Notes under the pieces: generated by a model
The model's database searches: none
Told to the model about the DNA's origin: nothing
What the model saw: only the letters and a program-made list of their open reading frames with translations
Position numbers and translations under genes: made by a program
DNA from: Hydractinia symbiolongicarpus
Lineage: Eukaryota; Cnidaria; Hydrozoa; Anthoathecata; Hydractiniidae
Direction of reading: 5' to 3'
Length of the DNA stretch: 64,000 nucleotides
Assembly (NCBI RefSeq): GCF_029227915.1
Contig: NC_079882.1
Location: forward strand, 4,216,001 to 4,280,000
Shown here: positions 33,532 to 47,343 of the stretch, one piece after another
Numbering within the stretch: position 1 is the stretch's first letter
How the letters are laid out: every line of letters starts with the position of its first letter

Positions 33532-35167
33532 GTAAAATTTTACCATCTTTGAAATGCAAATATATGTTTTATTGATAAACTCTTTTGTCCGTCGTCTTTT
33601 TCGCGTTAAAATATCAAAAAGTTAAAACAGGTGCGCTAATTATATAAAGACGTTCCCATTACAAAATTAACTCCAATTAGCGCTCCTGTTCCCCGCAAAT
33701 TAACGGCAGATGGAAACCAAGCTTTAGAAGTGTCAATAGACAAAAATCTTCTTTTATTAATTTGATATATATTATTTATATGTGTGTTACTAATATTATA
33801 TTTACATAGATGTTCATTTTTTACAAGTTAAAATATTTACAGTAGTTTTGCTTTCATTTCTCAATCAGCTATTATTCATTGTGAATCATCGGCATTTGAT
33901 ACAGTACCTAAAGTTAAACGAGTAATAGTCGTTACGTAGTTCCACACAAACTTCCGTGCTTGACTACAATGTGTCGAGGGTTTATACGTAAGAGAAATAT
34001 TTCGCATAGAGGAAACAAGATGAAGCTTGACAGTAGCTAGCGGGTCCACCAAAATTTACTCTGCAAGGAATATTCCGAACAGAGAAGACTAATCTCGAGG
34101 TGTCAATTTTACCATGCATGTGTAGTGTCGTGTCCTAGCAGTGGTGTTGTATATGTTAAAACTAAAATGGTATTTTTAAAATGCTACTACTGTTTAGGTT
34201 TTCATCTCAAAACTTTGGAACATTCCTAACTTTAATTTGTCTTTTTATCTCTTTTTATTTTTTCTATAATTTTTTTCAATACTTCAATTTTATCTAAAAC
34301 TTCTCTATAATAATAGCCGTCGTCTGTCTTTTTGTTTGTCTGTTACGAAACAAAAAACTGACGAAGAAATTTTAAAAAGCAGAATTTTTAACCTCTTTTT
34401 GTTGACTTAAAAAATGTTTAGGCCTCGTGTTGTTGTTTTGAATGACACATAAAAGATCTATTATTGTTGTTGTTTTTTGCACCTTTTTTAAATTTCATGT
34501 TCATTCCTTCACAACTACTAAAAGGTTAACTAGTGGCTTAATCTGTAAAGTTGAAAATATAGTTAGATATTTATAAACTGCTGTGAACGTGTTGCGAATT
34601 TTCATTACAAATTTTACTGTCTGACAAAAAAGAAAACTAAAATTCCTAACTTCTTAATTTCTTAAAACTGAAAAACGGCTACAAATATTTACAAATATTT
34701 GTGAATATAATTAGTAAATAAATAATCTTTTAAAGTGATCGTTCTTTAAAAAACAAACAAACAAACAAATTATAATAGAGATACAAAAAAAATAAAAAAG
34801 AGTGTGCGCAGATATAAATACAATATACAATAAAATATAAACAAGAAATGTATGGAAAAAATACAAGAATATAAGCTGCTGCAAGCTACAAAAAGAAAAG
34901 AATTTCTTTGAGCTAGACATAATGTTGACACCGTCTACAGTGTATGGAAATAAACAGATACATATAATTTTTATTCAATCTTAAAAAATTAGGAAATTTG
35001 GAAAATTAGAATTAACTATAAATAAATACACAAATCGAAGCATATGTCAACAAAATAAAAAAGAAATTGCAAAAAAAAAATATAATACAAACAGATAAAG
35101 AAAAAAGACGTAAGAAAAGAAAATGAGGGGGCAACCACAGGAACTAACTAACTGATGTACTATTGCG
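33532..35167. other. Region downstream of the NIPA-like gene
   Basis: No other gene seen. It includes the probable 3' UTR of the minus-strand transporter and a long AT-rich tract. The phrase ataatagccgtcgtctgtct near 34308 looks like repeat debris. Confidence 0.4.
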
Positions 35168-38100
35168 CTAGGTTACGTGTAACGGCATGTTTATGTGATC
35201 GTCAGAATCAGTGAAGATTCTAGTTGTCATAACGTCTTCAGGTTGTATGCGTAGAACACTTTCAGTTACTGTCGGAAATCCTACCACAGAAAGGTTAAAA
35301 GAAAAAAATGTGTTATTTGATAAGAACATAGAAATACAGTCTGTTTGTAAACAACTAAAGAGTAAAAGCTGATACGATTAAATAAAACAAGAAACAAAAT
35401 GTTGTTACTGGGAAGAGATTTAAACTACTTTTAAAAATAGTAAAAGCACAAGTAAACCATACTAGGCAGGAGTTCCTGAGATTCTTCGCTTGTGGCTTGA
35501 GGGTCCTTTTCTTTTCTCCCTCCAGTGATCATGTAAACACCACCGAAAGATAAGACAGCTCTAAATAAAGAAATAAAAGAAATACAAAAAATGACAAAAA
35601 AATCTAAATTTATACACCTCCTCTGAATTCCATTTTTTTGGAACAGATATAGAAATTTGTGGTTTTACCGTTAGTGTGTAATTTTTGTTTCATATAAAAA
35701 GTAAGGAAATACTGTTTTAGTGGTTATACTGGTGACGTCAAGTCTACTAAACTTGAGTCTATTCATAGGACGTTTTGGTTTCAAACCAAATGTGACATCA
35801 TTAAATAAATCATTGCAACAGGCTCCTTATTCGCCTTATAAAATTTAAGAAATAACAGAAATTTAAAAGTTTTAGGTTGGAATATCAGATTTTCCCTTAG
35901 AAAAGTGGGCGTTTTTTACTTACCCAAATAAGAACATAAAGATTTCTAAAAATACCATGCCATAAAATTCTTGATAGAAAACAATACCTAAAAATCATTA
36001 ACAAGTACAATTAGTCTCTACGGAAAGCTAGTTACTTGGAAAACAAACAAACAACAACAACAACAACAAAAAAACATGAAAATAAATTTACGTTTTTGGA
36101 CAACTAAAGATTTTTGGTAAATATTTTCGTTTCTCTGTGTTTGCTACCTTAACCATATTGAGCTCAGGAAGGGGGGGGGGGGTTTAAAAAGCCGCATATT
36201 AACTAAGTTCAAAATAGTCAAAAGGTTTTTAGTACGACGTCACGCATGTGTCATAGTGACAGGTGTCAAAAAAAAATTCCTTTTTAAAAACCATTATCAG
36301 CAGTTCCAAAGTCATACAGTAGCTTTTTTATGTTTATCAAGTAATTTTAAAGATTTAAGATGTTTGCAACCGTTTTTTCTCAAAGTTTATATGTTCAACT
36401 GTTTAAGCCTATTTTTGGGCACAGATATTTAAGATGATGTCATCAAATCAAATCAAAGCAAAATTTTGCCGAAAAAATGACTAAAAATGTCAGCAAAATC
36501 TTCAACCGATTTACAAAAAATCCCAATTGCAAAATAACATGTCGAGTCACAAAGAAACGTATAAGCAGAGGGGCTGGTTATGGTCTGGAAATTTCAGTTC
36601 TATACGAGTTTGTTGGTGTCGAAAAAAAAAATTAAAAAGATTTTAGAGATTGTAAATAAAAAAAGTTAAAAAATGTACGAAATAAAGATGAAAGTCCAAA
36701 TTTAACAAGTGGTTCCTTTTTCATGTGTCCGCTTTACACAGAGCTTTTTCAAGGAAAAATGTTATTTGGTGCGAAAAAAATGTCCGTTTCATAAAGTGTC
36801 AGCCTTATAACTGTCCGTCTTATAGAGATTTTCTTGTGAGAGCTTCACCTGAAATCAGTCCGTTTCAAGGAACAGTGTCCGTTATGTAGAGGTGTCTCCT
36901 TTAGACCATGTCCGCTTTAGAGAGATTCCACTAATTTTCACGAATAACGCAAAAATGTTTTAATAGAAGAAAACGTTTATATATTCATAAAGACACACAT
37001 TTTTAGATTTCGTTGTTGTGATTTTGACGACAGCAATCCTTTATGAATAAAAATGTTCTTTCATCCTGAGTATAAATTTCAATAACTAGTGATTTTCATG
37101 GCAATTAATTTTCGCGAACGATATCTTAATTGTGCGAATTTGTCCAAAAAATGCAAAAGGGGAGAAAATTAACGTCTGCTGTCTTTTTTAAGATTGTAAG
37201 CATATGACACAAAAAAAAGATCTAGACACAATTACTGTAAATGTAAAAAGTTTAACATTGCCAAATATAGTGTTAAAAAACAGCTTGTAGCATAACAGGT
37301 TGTTTAAGAAACACATTGTCAACTAGACAGAAATATTCAAATTTGAACATTTTTAGGGTGAACTAGGGTTTTCAAGGTCAAACAGATCTTATTTCTTTAA
37401 ACTGTAACTCTTCGTATACTCACCACTTAAGATGGCTGACATTGTGAAGAAAACAAAGTTTGTTGGTACCACAACTGTTGTATCATACAAAGCCATAGCT
37501 TGATTTAAAAACCTAAAAAATGTCACTGCCATAAAAGAAGATGACGTAATGATACTGACATACAGAAAGAGGTATAACACTCATCATGAATTAAGTTTGT
37601 GAAAACATATATTTAAGAAACTTTTTTTTGTCAGAACTCGCCCTATAAGATTTCCTGTTCATCCACTCTTTGGTATAAAGAACACGGATGATTCCACTAT
37701 GAAATGACAAACTGGTTTACCCAACTTACTTAACTTGACCAACCGCAGTAGCGATCATAACAAGCAACATAACATAAAATATTGGATGAGTCATCTGGTT
37801 TAAACCTCTGAATGAGAGAGTCAGCATTGAAGAAACGGCTTTCGCTGAGATCACAGTCAGAGAACCTAAACAAATGTTTTAACATTTGCATGCTACATAT
37901 GATATTGACAGTGGGTAAACTATATTGTAGGCTCATGTCGTGCAAAATGTATTACTCTTTTTGTATTACAACCAGGAAAATTGGCTTCATCCTGAATCCT
38001 GTTCCACTTTTTTAAGAGTTTTGCCAATCGCGACAATATACATTTGCAAGCTATGTAACTTATAGTTCAGAAAAATAGACGAAGAGGCAGCACCTGTAAC

Positions 38101-41100
38101 TAAACAAATTTTCGTTAGCATTTTCCCATTCATGAATGTCTATAGTTTTCAGGATGTTTTACAAGCTGGTTAGTTTTCTTTGTAGTATTTTACAGAAGAG
38201 AACATAAAACCAATTCCATGTACTCCCTATACTAAAGAAATTTATCACTCTATCCAAAACACTATTTCAACCACTACTCGGACAGATGGTACGAAGTTTT
38301 CTGCTTAGTAAAACACATTACTACAATTTCAGATATTATATATTAAAAAAACGACCAAATTTAAAATCTTAATCCCACAAGTAATTATACACACTGTTTT
38401 TATAGAATTCATCTTGGAATTTGTCAACGTTCGCAACAGACTTATAACCTAAGTTATTTGGTTAGATTTAAAACCTTAAACCACAATTCATTTTGCTGAT
38501 GTTTTGGATCTTCACAAACCGTGGCATGGATTATTTCATCATGCAGATACATAGCAGAACGTATGACCACGAATTTTTAACGTCTTTTACCTGGCCCTTA
38601 CATCTTCAAAGCAAAATATTTTGCAACATGCTGGACGCAGAGCATTGGCTAAGTGATTAAGGTATTAGGCTATTGTTAGGCTATTTTGAGAATTGGTTAA
38701 AACAACCGTTTAAAAATAATTATGCCCAGAAATGCAGGCTTTTAACCCGAAAATTGGCAGGCAATGTTATAAGAGCATGCAAAGCTTTTTGTGGAGTCTT
38801 TTATTTTTCTATCATAACCAATCCCAAAATTCTGAGCCATATGGCAATTTTAACAAAAAAAAATAAAGTATTTTAATGTTATATAAATAACGACCCCTTG
38901 TTGTAAAATATTTTATTCTCTGATGATGACTTGAACTATAGTCGAAATATTAGAAACTACAAAAAGTTTTACTTATGATCTGGCTAACGTAATTTAAATA
39001 AAAATGAACTTATTCAGACTTTCTTTTTTGCTTTTTCTATAACCAATCCCTCAGTTAAATTTTTTTTAAAAAATGACTACTTTGATGTTTTCAGAAACTA
39101 AATCATACCTAATATTGCTACTTGTAACAAGATTGTCACTACTTTTGCAAAATCATAAGTATGATGTAAATACAATACCAACACAAATACTCCAACCTCT
39201 ATGATCTAGAAAAACAAAAAAAATGGTAAATTCATACTAAACACACACAAAAAAAGAAGTCTATTTAAACATAATATAAAAACACAACTTACTAAATACA
39301 CTAGGAACGGCCATTGTTTGAGGTTTTTAATAATTTCATTTGATGTTAACATTGTATCACTCTAAAAAAAAACATACTTTTGTACAGAAAAGAGTAATTA
39401 TACAGCTTATTTACATTTTAAAAAATGCCAGAAAGTTTAAAGTAACAAGCACAAATACCTTTGTTGAGAAATTAACTAACAGGAATGCACCAATGATAGC
39501 TAATGCCACACCTGAATTGAAAACAAATAACGTATTTGGTAAAGCACATAAAGTTGTAAAAACCAAATTTTAAATAAAAAAAATTAATATGAAATATTCA
39601 CCTAATACATCACGATGGCGGACTTGTTCTTTTAAAAATACAAATGCAATAATAGCATTAGCTAAAAATAAAACAAATACAAGTTTAATACAAGTATTAT
39701 AAATATTGTTTCTTTCTTTTAAACTCAGATATGGCGAATACCAACGACTCATTACCTATAACAGTGGTTGTACCAAGAGGTGCAACTAGAGATGCTGGTG
39801 CAAAACCGTAGGCTGAAAAATTTCCTACTTCACCCAAAATCATCAATATTAAGCCACCCCTACAAAGAAATCAATGCATATTATTCTTATCCTTCTTAAT
39901 AAATAACCTCAGTTTTGTACATGCTACCATTATATTATACAAAGAATAAAGCCCGCTTCCCTTCTTCAATTAAGTATAAAATATGGAAAGCCAAAATAGC
40001 CAAAATAAAATGATGAAAGAGACTCGCATAAACACAACCTTAAATTTCCCACCCCTTTTTTAATAAGAATCTTCTAAATGGTTAAACATTTAAAAAAGAT
40101 TTAGGTGTTTATTAATCGATGTGTCATAGTACAAACTTACCACCAAGTAAGACTTTTTACATAAGAGCCACCACTTTCTATTAGTTGATTATGAGAGTAT
40201 TTCTAAAATACAGGACGTACTGTGTGTCAACATAGATCTGTATACTGTTAAATAGAAACGTTTTCTGTATACTTAGCATTTTTTACTATTAGTATAAAGA
40301 CAACAGGTTATCTTTATATATAAAACACTTTATATAATTTTTGTTCCTTAAAAATTATTTTTTAAGCTGCACGTTGAACTTCATCATAAATAAGAAACTA
40401 CATGAAATAATGACAGATCTAAAGGTTCAAACTACAATGTAAAAACCCAATTAAGTGTAAAGAAATAACTTGTCTTACTTGAATATTCATTGCAACACTA
40501 ATAAGTAGGTTTCCAGTCACTGCAAGTACCACACCCAGCAACAATCGCTAAATGTATGAGCACATAACATTGCAAAAATTGTATTTGTAACTTTTGGAAT
40601 GTCAAAATTTAATTACGATTTTAGTAGGAACTTGTAATTAAATTTTGCTTAAAGGTTTTTAGGCTATAACATAATTTTTTTTTAACCATAAACCAACCGA
40701 TGTTAAGAAAATCTTTTCAGATCTAAAAATTTTATATACCTATAAATTATACTAAAAGCACAAAAAACCTTCGTAGGTGTCTCGCATTTCGGATGTTTTT
40801 GTAAAGTTTTATGCTTTTGGAATTTTGAAAGACTTTATTTGCAAAAATTTATTCTTCTTTTTTTTCATTTGCAATTGTTTATGCCTAAAAATTTAAAGTT
40901 TCTTAAAGATAGCATTATCTTTAAAACGAATACAAGAACTTAAAGTTAAAAAAGTAGAACTAAATTATTATTTTAGAAATACATATGCAATAACACCCCT
41001 GTTGTTGTTATGAAAAGCTTTGTAAAATTTTATTGTGTTTTTAAAATAATAAAATGCAAGGAAATTTATTTTTATACAATACATCAACTTTGACCTTAAT

Positions 41101-41591
41101 AAGTGTACATTTGAGTTTTTATATGAATAATACTCAGTAAAAACTTTTCCACTAGCAAACTAAGATTTTTATATTTCTGTATTCACAAGGGCTTATGCCT
41201 CACACACTAACATATTTTTATTTATTTAAAAAAGAAAATTTACAAATTTGATAATTTTTTTTCGCCTCATGAAAGTTTGTGTTCCCAAAGTAAGTACTTT
41301 ACCGTAAGTATGTAGTTAAATTCCCACTGCTTGGTAAAAATATGCAAAAAATAATATCAGAAAAAAAATATTATCAGAAACGTTTGTCGATTGCAACATT
41401 TTTGCTGCATTAAATTTTATAATCTTAGTCACAATATTCACTAAAATTATCCTGCGAAAATGTGTATATATACTAGTTATGTGCACACAAACCTCACTAG
41501 ATGCAAAAACATGGGGTGATTCAGTTGTTGTGAAGACTGTTGTTTGGATTGGATTAGCCATACTGGTTGTAGTTCCATTCCCAACATTCAT
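35168..41591 (-). CDS. NIPAL: NIPA-like magnesium transporter, 13 exons
   Basis: Exons in coding order (minus strand): 41493-41591, 40479-40547, 40141-40202, 39756-39859, 39602-39661, 39459-39511, 39293-39361, 39109-39205, 37730-37865, 37424-37512, 35924-35987, 35463-35560, 35168-35280. Every junction has GT/AG and matching phase, giving 370 residues. The protein has a Thr-rich outside N-terminus (about 33 residues), then helix 1 with AVTGNLLISVAMNIQKYSH, then LGEVGNFSAYGFAP and ASLVAPLGTTTVI, the ANAIIAFVFLKEQ helix, ISAKAVSSMLTLS, HPIFYVMLLVMIATAVGQ, the LNQAMALYDTTVVVPTNFVF segment and a polar tail. The NIQKYSH and YGFAP motifs place it in the NIPA/NIPAL (DUF803) family, nearest NIPAL2/3 by eye. 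Family members move Mg2+ across membranes. The start ATG is chosen because an in-frame stop lies shortly upstream. Which NIPAL it is remains open. Confidence 0.92.
36690..36925. repeat. Degenerate repeat with recurring tgtccg motif
   Basis: In the intron between NIPA-like exons 10 and 11, the motif tgtccg followed by ttata/tttag and gagat recurs at least six times in 230 bp. It resembles subterminal repeats of a decayed DNA transposon, but ends and duplication are not identifiable. Confidence 0.5.
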
Positions 41592-43953
41592 CTTTTCACA
41601 TGTTAGAGGGTTCAACTTATGCCATCCACATTAATTTACTATTAAAATATCATATAAAAGTATAAGACTTGAATATCTTATTCAGTTAAAACCACCACAC
41701 AAGGTTATAAGTTTAAATTCCATCAGCTTGATATTTTAACAAAAGAAGTGCACATCTTGTTACATGTATGTACAACATAGTTTTTTAAAAATAATAATTC
41801 AAAGTGTGTGCAGCATTCTCCATTGTAAATAAAAGATAACAATCTTAATCACAAACTAAAATAATAAACTTGCTTGTTCTTGACATGATAATATTTATAT
41901 CATTTAATCACTAACTTATGCATGTCACAAAAATTAGTGGGACAAAGCAAATACATAAAAACATTTTATTACCTGGGAAGGCAATTTAATACACAAACAT
42001 CAAGGAATAGAGATTTTAAAGATGCATATGATAGCATTTTATTTTGTCTTTTCATGTAAAAATTGACAAAAATCACTTATATACTCAATATTAAGAAAAA
42101 TCCATGATAGCATATGGACATATATATGAATGTGTAGCTTCACCATCTGCTGTAAAGGAACCATTATCAATTAAAATAAAAAATAAAACTTCAAAGTCTT
42201 ACATTTATCAATATTTAACATGCAATACTAGAAGCACATGTCATAACCTTTTTAAAAAAGAAAAATTTTCAATCAATAATAAATGGAGCAGATGAATTTT
42301 CACCAGCAAAAGGGAAAGAGTAAAATAATAATAACACTATTTATCTTTAGAATCTAAAATACAAACAGAATTATAGAATAATAATGAGAATCCTTGTCTA
42401 TAACTCACAAAAGAACATTTTGCATACATTATTACACTTTCTATGTATAATATTTAGCCAAGCAGGATTTTATGTTCTTTGAGTAGCTTGCTCTCTCACC
42501 AATGTCAAAAGATTAAAAAAGAGCAAGAGGTGTGACTTTACACTAAAATTTTTAACAATCCGAAAGTCAAGTAAAAATTTAAATTTGTTGGGCTCATTCA
42601 TTTACAGAGGAGTTATTGAATTAGCCAATTTTTGTGCTGTTGTTTTCCATTTGATAAAAATTGTAATTTTTCTTCTACCAGTGCCTCACATTCCCAGAAA
42701 AATATTGTTTTCATTGACCTGTAAATTTTGCAAAAACAAGCATGGATGCCAATGTTACAAGAGGAAGAACAGAAAAAGCTGTTTTCTTCATAATTTGCAT
42801 CAAATTTTCACAAATTTGAAACAATATCTACCTAATCAGTCATGGGTGCATGATATGCTGTATTTGTAAAGTGTTATTCAGGACAAAACGATCTTTAATT
42901 TTCTGCATAATATTTTTACTTTTTTTAGGTTTTGGGTAACTATAATAATCAGTGTTCACAACAAAATTATTTCAATACTATTAGATAAGGCCCGTGGCAG
43001 AATCCACTTAAGCAGGAGTGCATAGGAAAAGAGAATCAAACTTGAATTTTGATGATGTCAACAATGCTGCGCAAAGATTTTTTCACCTACCTAAATTGTG
43101 TGCAGCTCGCAAAGCTGCTGAAAATAGTGTATAGGATCGAGCACTTTTTTCATGAGATATAAAAGTTTAAAAATTATGTTGACGTCAGCAATGACCCACT
43201 AATGTACCAATTTTTTTTCAGAAATGTGCATACCTATTACCTTCACCGTATAGAACTTGAAACGCTGATCAAGGAAATGTATAGGATTGTGTACTTTTGC
43301 CGAACAGTTACAGAGATATTATAGTTTAAGGGTTTTTTGATGACGTCATCAACCTGTCCATTTCGAAACAGATTCAGGGACATAGGTTCAAGACTATTAC
43401 CCAATTTGGTCTCAGAATGTCAATAGTTACTCACATGGTGAAAAATCACTGACGTCACTACCTCTTTTCCAAGTTTTTTAGCCTCAAAGTTACATGTGCA
43501 TTACAAGGAATTCATTAATTTAAATTAAGATATTGACGTTAAATTAGTGTTATTGGCGTTGCGACAGTGAATTTGTCCATTTACATTTAAGACATAACTT
43601 TTTTGGCTACATCAAAGGAAAATGAACACATTCACTTTGCCTGTTACAGACGGACACACACACAAACTTTACAATCACTGTCTTAACTTTCAACCTGTTG
43701 TAATCTATACTAAACAAGGCATTTCTAGTCAGTAGTAAGGACCCGTACACCTGAAAGATATTCATGAAAATTACAGAATTTTGAAAATTCAAGAAAAATT
43801 CTCTAAAAACATTTACCTGCATCTATCCTTTACAATATTCTTTTAGTCCCTGAGCTATTATTATGTGTGCATTGTTAAACTGCAAGAGTTTTTTGTTTTC
43901 ATTAATTTTAACAAAATAAATTAAATAAAATATTAAAAGTATGTAAAGTATTT
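41592..43953. other. Upstream of the NIPA-like gene; repeat-rich
   Basis: No gene supported. About 42985-43640 reads like a dispersed repeat with several tgacgtca / gatgacgtcatcaa motifs (near 43184, 43341, 43452); a gacgtcatc fragment recurs at 53186. A 94-codon frame at 42585 (+) has no domain I recognise. Confidence 0.4.
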
Positions 43954-43970
43954 GTTTTACTTTAGAATCA

Positions 43971-46156
43971 TCATCATCATCATCATCATCATCATTCTCG
44001 GCTTAACGTCTGTTTTTCATGCTAGCATGGGTTGGACGGGGTATATTAATGACCCTCTTCCAATCTGATCTAGACTGTGTTAGATCTAAACTCAACTTCC
44101 TCTCTATCAAGTCTGTCCTTATAACCTCCTGCCAAGTCTTTCTCGGTCTGCCTCTGGGCTTTGCCCCAGGAACTATCAAGTCTCTACACTTTCTTACCCA
44201 ATTATCCTCCTCCATTCTTTCCAAGTGCCCAGCCAATTCAATCTTCTTATCTGGATAACATCTTTAATTCTACGGAGACTTAGCCTGCTTCTTAGCTCAT
44301 CTGAACTCTTTCTGTCTCTCAGACTGGCATTACACATCCACCTAACCATTCTCATATCATTCCTTTCTAAACGGTCAAGATCTTCCTGCTTCACTGCCCA
44401 TGTCTCACTACCGTACAACATAACACTTCTTAAACAGGCCTCATACAACCTACCTTTTACCTCAATTGACAGGACTCTGCTAGTCAATAAAGGAAGTAAC
44501 TCTCTAAACTTTTTTTAAGCAGAACCTATCCTGCAAGTAACACTTCTTCCAACACCCCCTTCACTGCCCAACATATCACCTAAGTAACAGAAGTTCTTAA
44601 CTATCTCTAACGAGCCACTGTTGTACATCATTAAAGCTGGAAATACTTCATTCTCTATAATCTCACCTTTGCAACGCTTGCATACAAACTGTATGCCAGC
44701 TCTTAACCTTCCACTAATACTACTGCACTTCTTATGTACCCAATGCTTGCAAGTCTGACAAAAAATTGAGTTACTACCAACCCCTTTCCTGCAAACTCCA
44801 CAAGGCCACTTTCCAACTACAAGGTCACACTTGGCTGCAATGCTACTTATCATGACTTTAGACTTTGCTGTGTTTACCTTCAGCCCTTTCTCTTCTAGTC
44901 CTTTCTTCCACTTCTCAAACTTTTCAACTAATTCTTCCATCGACTCTGCTATGAGAACCAAATCATCTGCATACAATAACTCCCATGGGCAACCTGTTCT
45001 GAACTCCATCGACAGCGCTTCTAAGACTAGAATAAACAACAAAGGACTAAGTACAGAACCCTGATGTACACCAACATTTACACTAAATTCATCACTAAGT
45101 GAATCGTTAATCCTGACACGACTTCTAGCATTGCTGTACATAGACTGAACCATCGTAACTAGCCACTCATCCACACCTAATTTTCTCATAGCCCACCAAA
45201 TAACTTTACGTGGCACTCTATCAAAAGCTTTCTCTAAATCTACAAAGGCAAAATAGAGATTCGTTCTCTTTCCTAAATACTTTTCCTGAAGCTGTCTGAG
45301 TAAAAATATTGCATCTGTAGTGCCACGCCCTGGAACAAAACCAAATTGCATCTTATCTATATCAATTCTTTCTCTAAGTAACTTATCAATCACTCTTTCA
45401 ATAACTTTCATTACTTGATCAACCAACTTCAAACCTCTATAGTTACCCCTTTCTAATGCATCACCCTTGCCCTTGAAACAATTCACTATTACACTCGACT
45501 GCCACTCACTCGGAATAGCACCATCCTTTATAATCTGGTTAGCGAGACTTGTAATAAGCTCAACTCCAATATATCCAGATGCTTTTACCATCTCTGCAAC
45601 AATACCTGATACTCCTGCAGCCTTGCCAATCTTCATTTTCCTAATAGCCTCCACTACCCATTCTGTTTTGATCTGCATGGCTGGCCCTTCTACGACATCA
45701 TCATCGGACAAATTATCCTCGTCCCAATCAAACTCAGTGTTAAGCAACCTCTGATAATGATTCTTCTAAGCTACCCTTTTCTCCCCCTCTGTGCTAGCCA
45801 AAACACCTTCATCATTACGTATACACTTCTCACCTACAATATCTTGATTAGTCTTCTTCATTTGCTTTGCTATCTTGAATACCTCATTGCGCTGGTCTTC
45901 CCTTCTTAACACATCTGCAAATCTGTTTCTCTCTGCTTCTGATTTTGCCTTATACACTGCTGTACGAGCCCGAGGCTTAGCTTCTAAGTAAATATTTTTA
46001 CTACCACCTGACTTCCACTCTTTCCAAAGTTTCCTCTTCTCTCTTATACACTGGTCAACCTCATTTTTCCACCACAAGGTCTGTCTATGTCTAGCCGGTC
46101 CCTTCGTCCACCCACAGGTATCATCAGAAGCCTCTAGAAGACAACCCCTCAGAGTA
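43971..46156 (-). mobile_element. 5'-truncated RTE-like non-LTR retrotransposon
   Basis: The insertion is flanked by a perfect 17-bp target-site duplication, gttttactttagaatca, at 43954-43970 and 46157-46173. The 3' end (low coordinate) has an (ATG)n-type tail, seen on the plus strand as atcatcatcat. The 2.19-kb body lacks the 5' endonuclease region. Related fragments occur at 46493-46706, 47344-47775 and 53199-54270. The retained duplication shows the insertion is not ancient. Confidence 0.93.
44003..46156 (-). pseudogene. Reverse-transcriptase ORF with PHD-like finger, disabled
   Basis: The ORF enters open at the 5' truncation and shows standard non-LTR RT blocks: GKAAGVSGIVAEMVK, ERGNYRGLKL, MQFGFVPGRGTTDAI, AFVDLEKAFDRVPR, GVHQGSVLSPLLF and the catalytic YADD in ELLYADDLVL. 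After the RT comes a C4-H-C3 cysteine cluster (CGVC, FCQTC, HWVHKKC, CKRC) resembling a PHD finger, then NFCYLGDMLG and a C-terminal region with YGSETWAVKQ, RRLNWLG and RPRKTWQEV. Three lesions are visible: TGG to TAG near 45766, TGG to TAA near 44516, and a one-base loss in a C-run near 44228 that shifts the frame, judged against the sibling copies. It would prime and copy element RNA at the target; this copy cannot. Confidence 0.9.
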
Positions 46157-46173
46157 GTTTTACTTTAGAATCA

Positions 46174-46492
46174 ATATATGGAAAATATTATTAACTTCTT
46201 ATGCAAACTTAAAAACATGTAAAAAAGGAACTCTAAGTTTATAGTATATAAAGCAAACTTTGCTACAAAAAAACAACCTTTTTTTATAATACTGAATTTT
46301 TACTAACATTTTTTTTTTGTGGTCAGCCAATATTAATTTACTTTTTCTATCTCTAAATTTATAATTTTTTGGGCAGGAATAAGAGTCAACAGCTGTTGAT
46401 TAAAATCTTTGTGCTTAATGTTTCTCTGCAGTCATTACCCACCAACGAGTTAAGGTGAGCTAAAAAGCAAGCTAGGTATTCATAGCGTTAGA
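46174..46492. other. Intergenic DNA
   Basis: AT-rich, no gene or named repeat recognised. Confidence 0.4.
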
Positions 46493-46706
46493 GATTGGGA
46501 CATTTAAAAAGAATGAAGGAGATTAATTAGGTAAGAAAGTGCAAAGCTTGGTAGTAGGTAGACCAAGAAAGACGTAGCAGGAGGTATAAGGACAAACTTG
46601 ATGCAGAGGAATTTGAGTTTAGATCTAATCACAGTCTTGGTCAGATTGGATCAGAGGGTTATTAATATACCCCAGGAAACAAGCGTTAAGCCAAGAATAA
46701 TGTTAG
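46493..46706 (+). mobile_element. Highly diverged 3' fragment of the same LINE
   Basis: Plus-strand sequence parallels the 3' part of the 43971-46156 element (ttgggacatttaaaaagaat, then ggtaagaaagtgcaaagctt, ending gcgttaagccaagaataatg), with many substitutions and a lost (ATG)n tail. It is an older insertion than its neighbours. Confidence 0.75.
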
Positions 46707-47343
46707 TGCTTCACTTTATATCATAGAACATCCTGGGAAATTTTAAGTCCAAGTACTAGGCCGCGCCAGACTATTTTACTGCAATTTAACTAGTAGGTGT
46801 TTTTGCTTTGTATTTTTACTCACCTGGCCATGGTGGTGATCAATGGTGCCAATAGACAACTTTCATTGTGACACGTGTTGCTTATAAACCCCAGACCTCT
46901 TACACAAATTGACAGGCAAAATGATGCGGGTGGTAAGTTGCTGGCCAAACTTTATATTCCGTTAGAGGCATCTTTTGTTCTTGAAATTACAATATGGCTT
47001 GCACGTAGTTTAGATTTAGATCATATATCAGTGAAAAGCTAGTAGCCACAGTACAAAAGTTTTTAACTATAATTTGACATTCTTCAAATAAGGTTTGCAT
47101 TTTTTTGGCTGTCGATTTTTATGATTTTTTTCACGCATGCTGAAGAATCCTGTAAAAACGTAAACATTGAAAGTCATATCTATGGTCTAGCCATATAAGA
47201 AAGTTTTTACTGACACCCTGATGAAAAACGCTTGCCGAATTAAAATGTAAACAACAAAAACACTGTGTACATAGAATCACAGTCCCGTTGCGAGCACATC
47301 TAAGTTATTACATAATGCCTGATGTGCACTCAGAAACATCATG

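Noticed and set aside
34711-34920. 69-codon minus-strand ORF rich in Phe/Leu/Ile
   Set aside because: Arises from A-rich plus-strand sequence downstream of the NIPA-like gene; no family recognised.
38630-38680. A-box-like ggctaagtgattaagg suggesting a tRNA-derived SINE
   Set aside because: No B box or cloverleaf follows; only a fragment at best.
46805-46960. Minus-strand open segment ending at a consensus donor (cag/gtgagt)
   Set aside because: It is bounded upstream by a stop with no start codon or acceptor I can support, and no partner exon was found.
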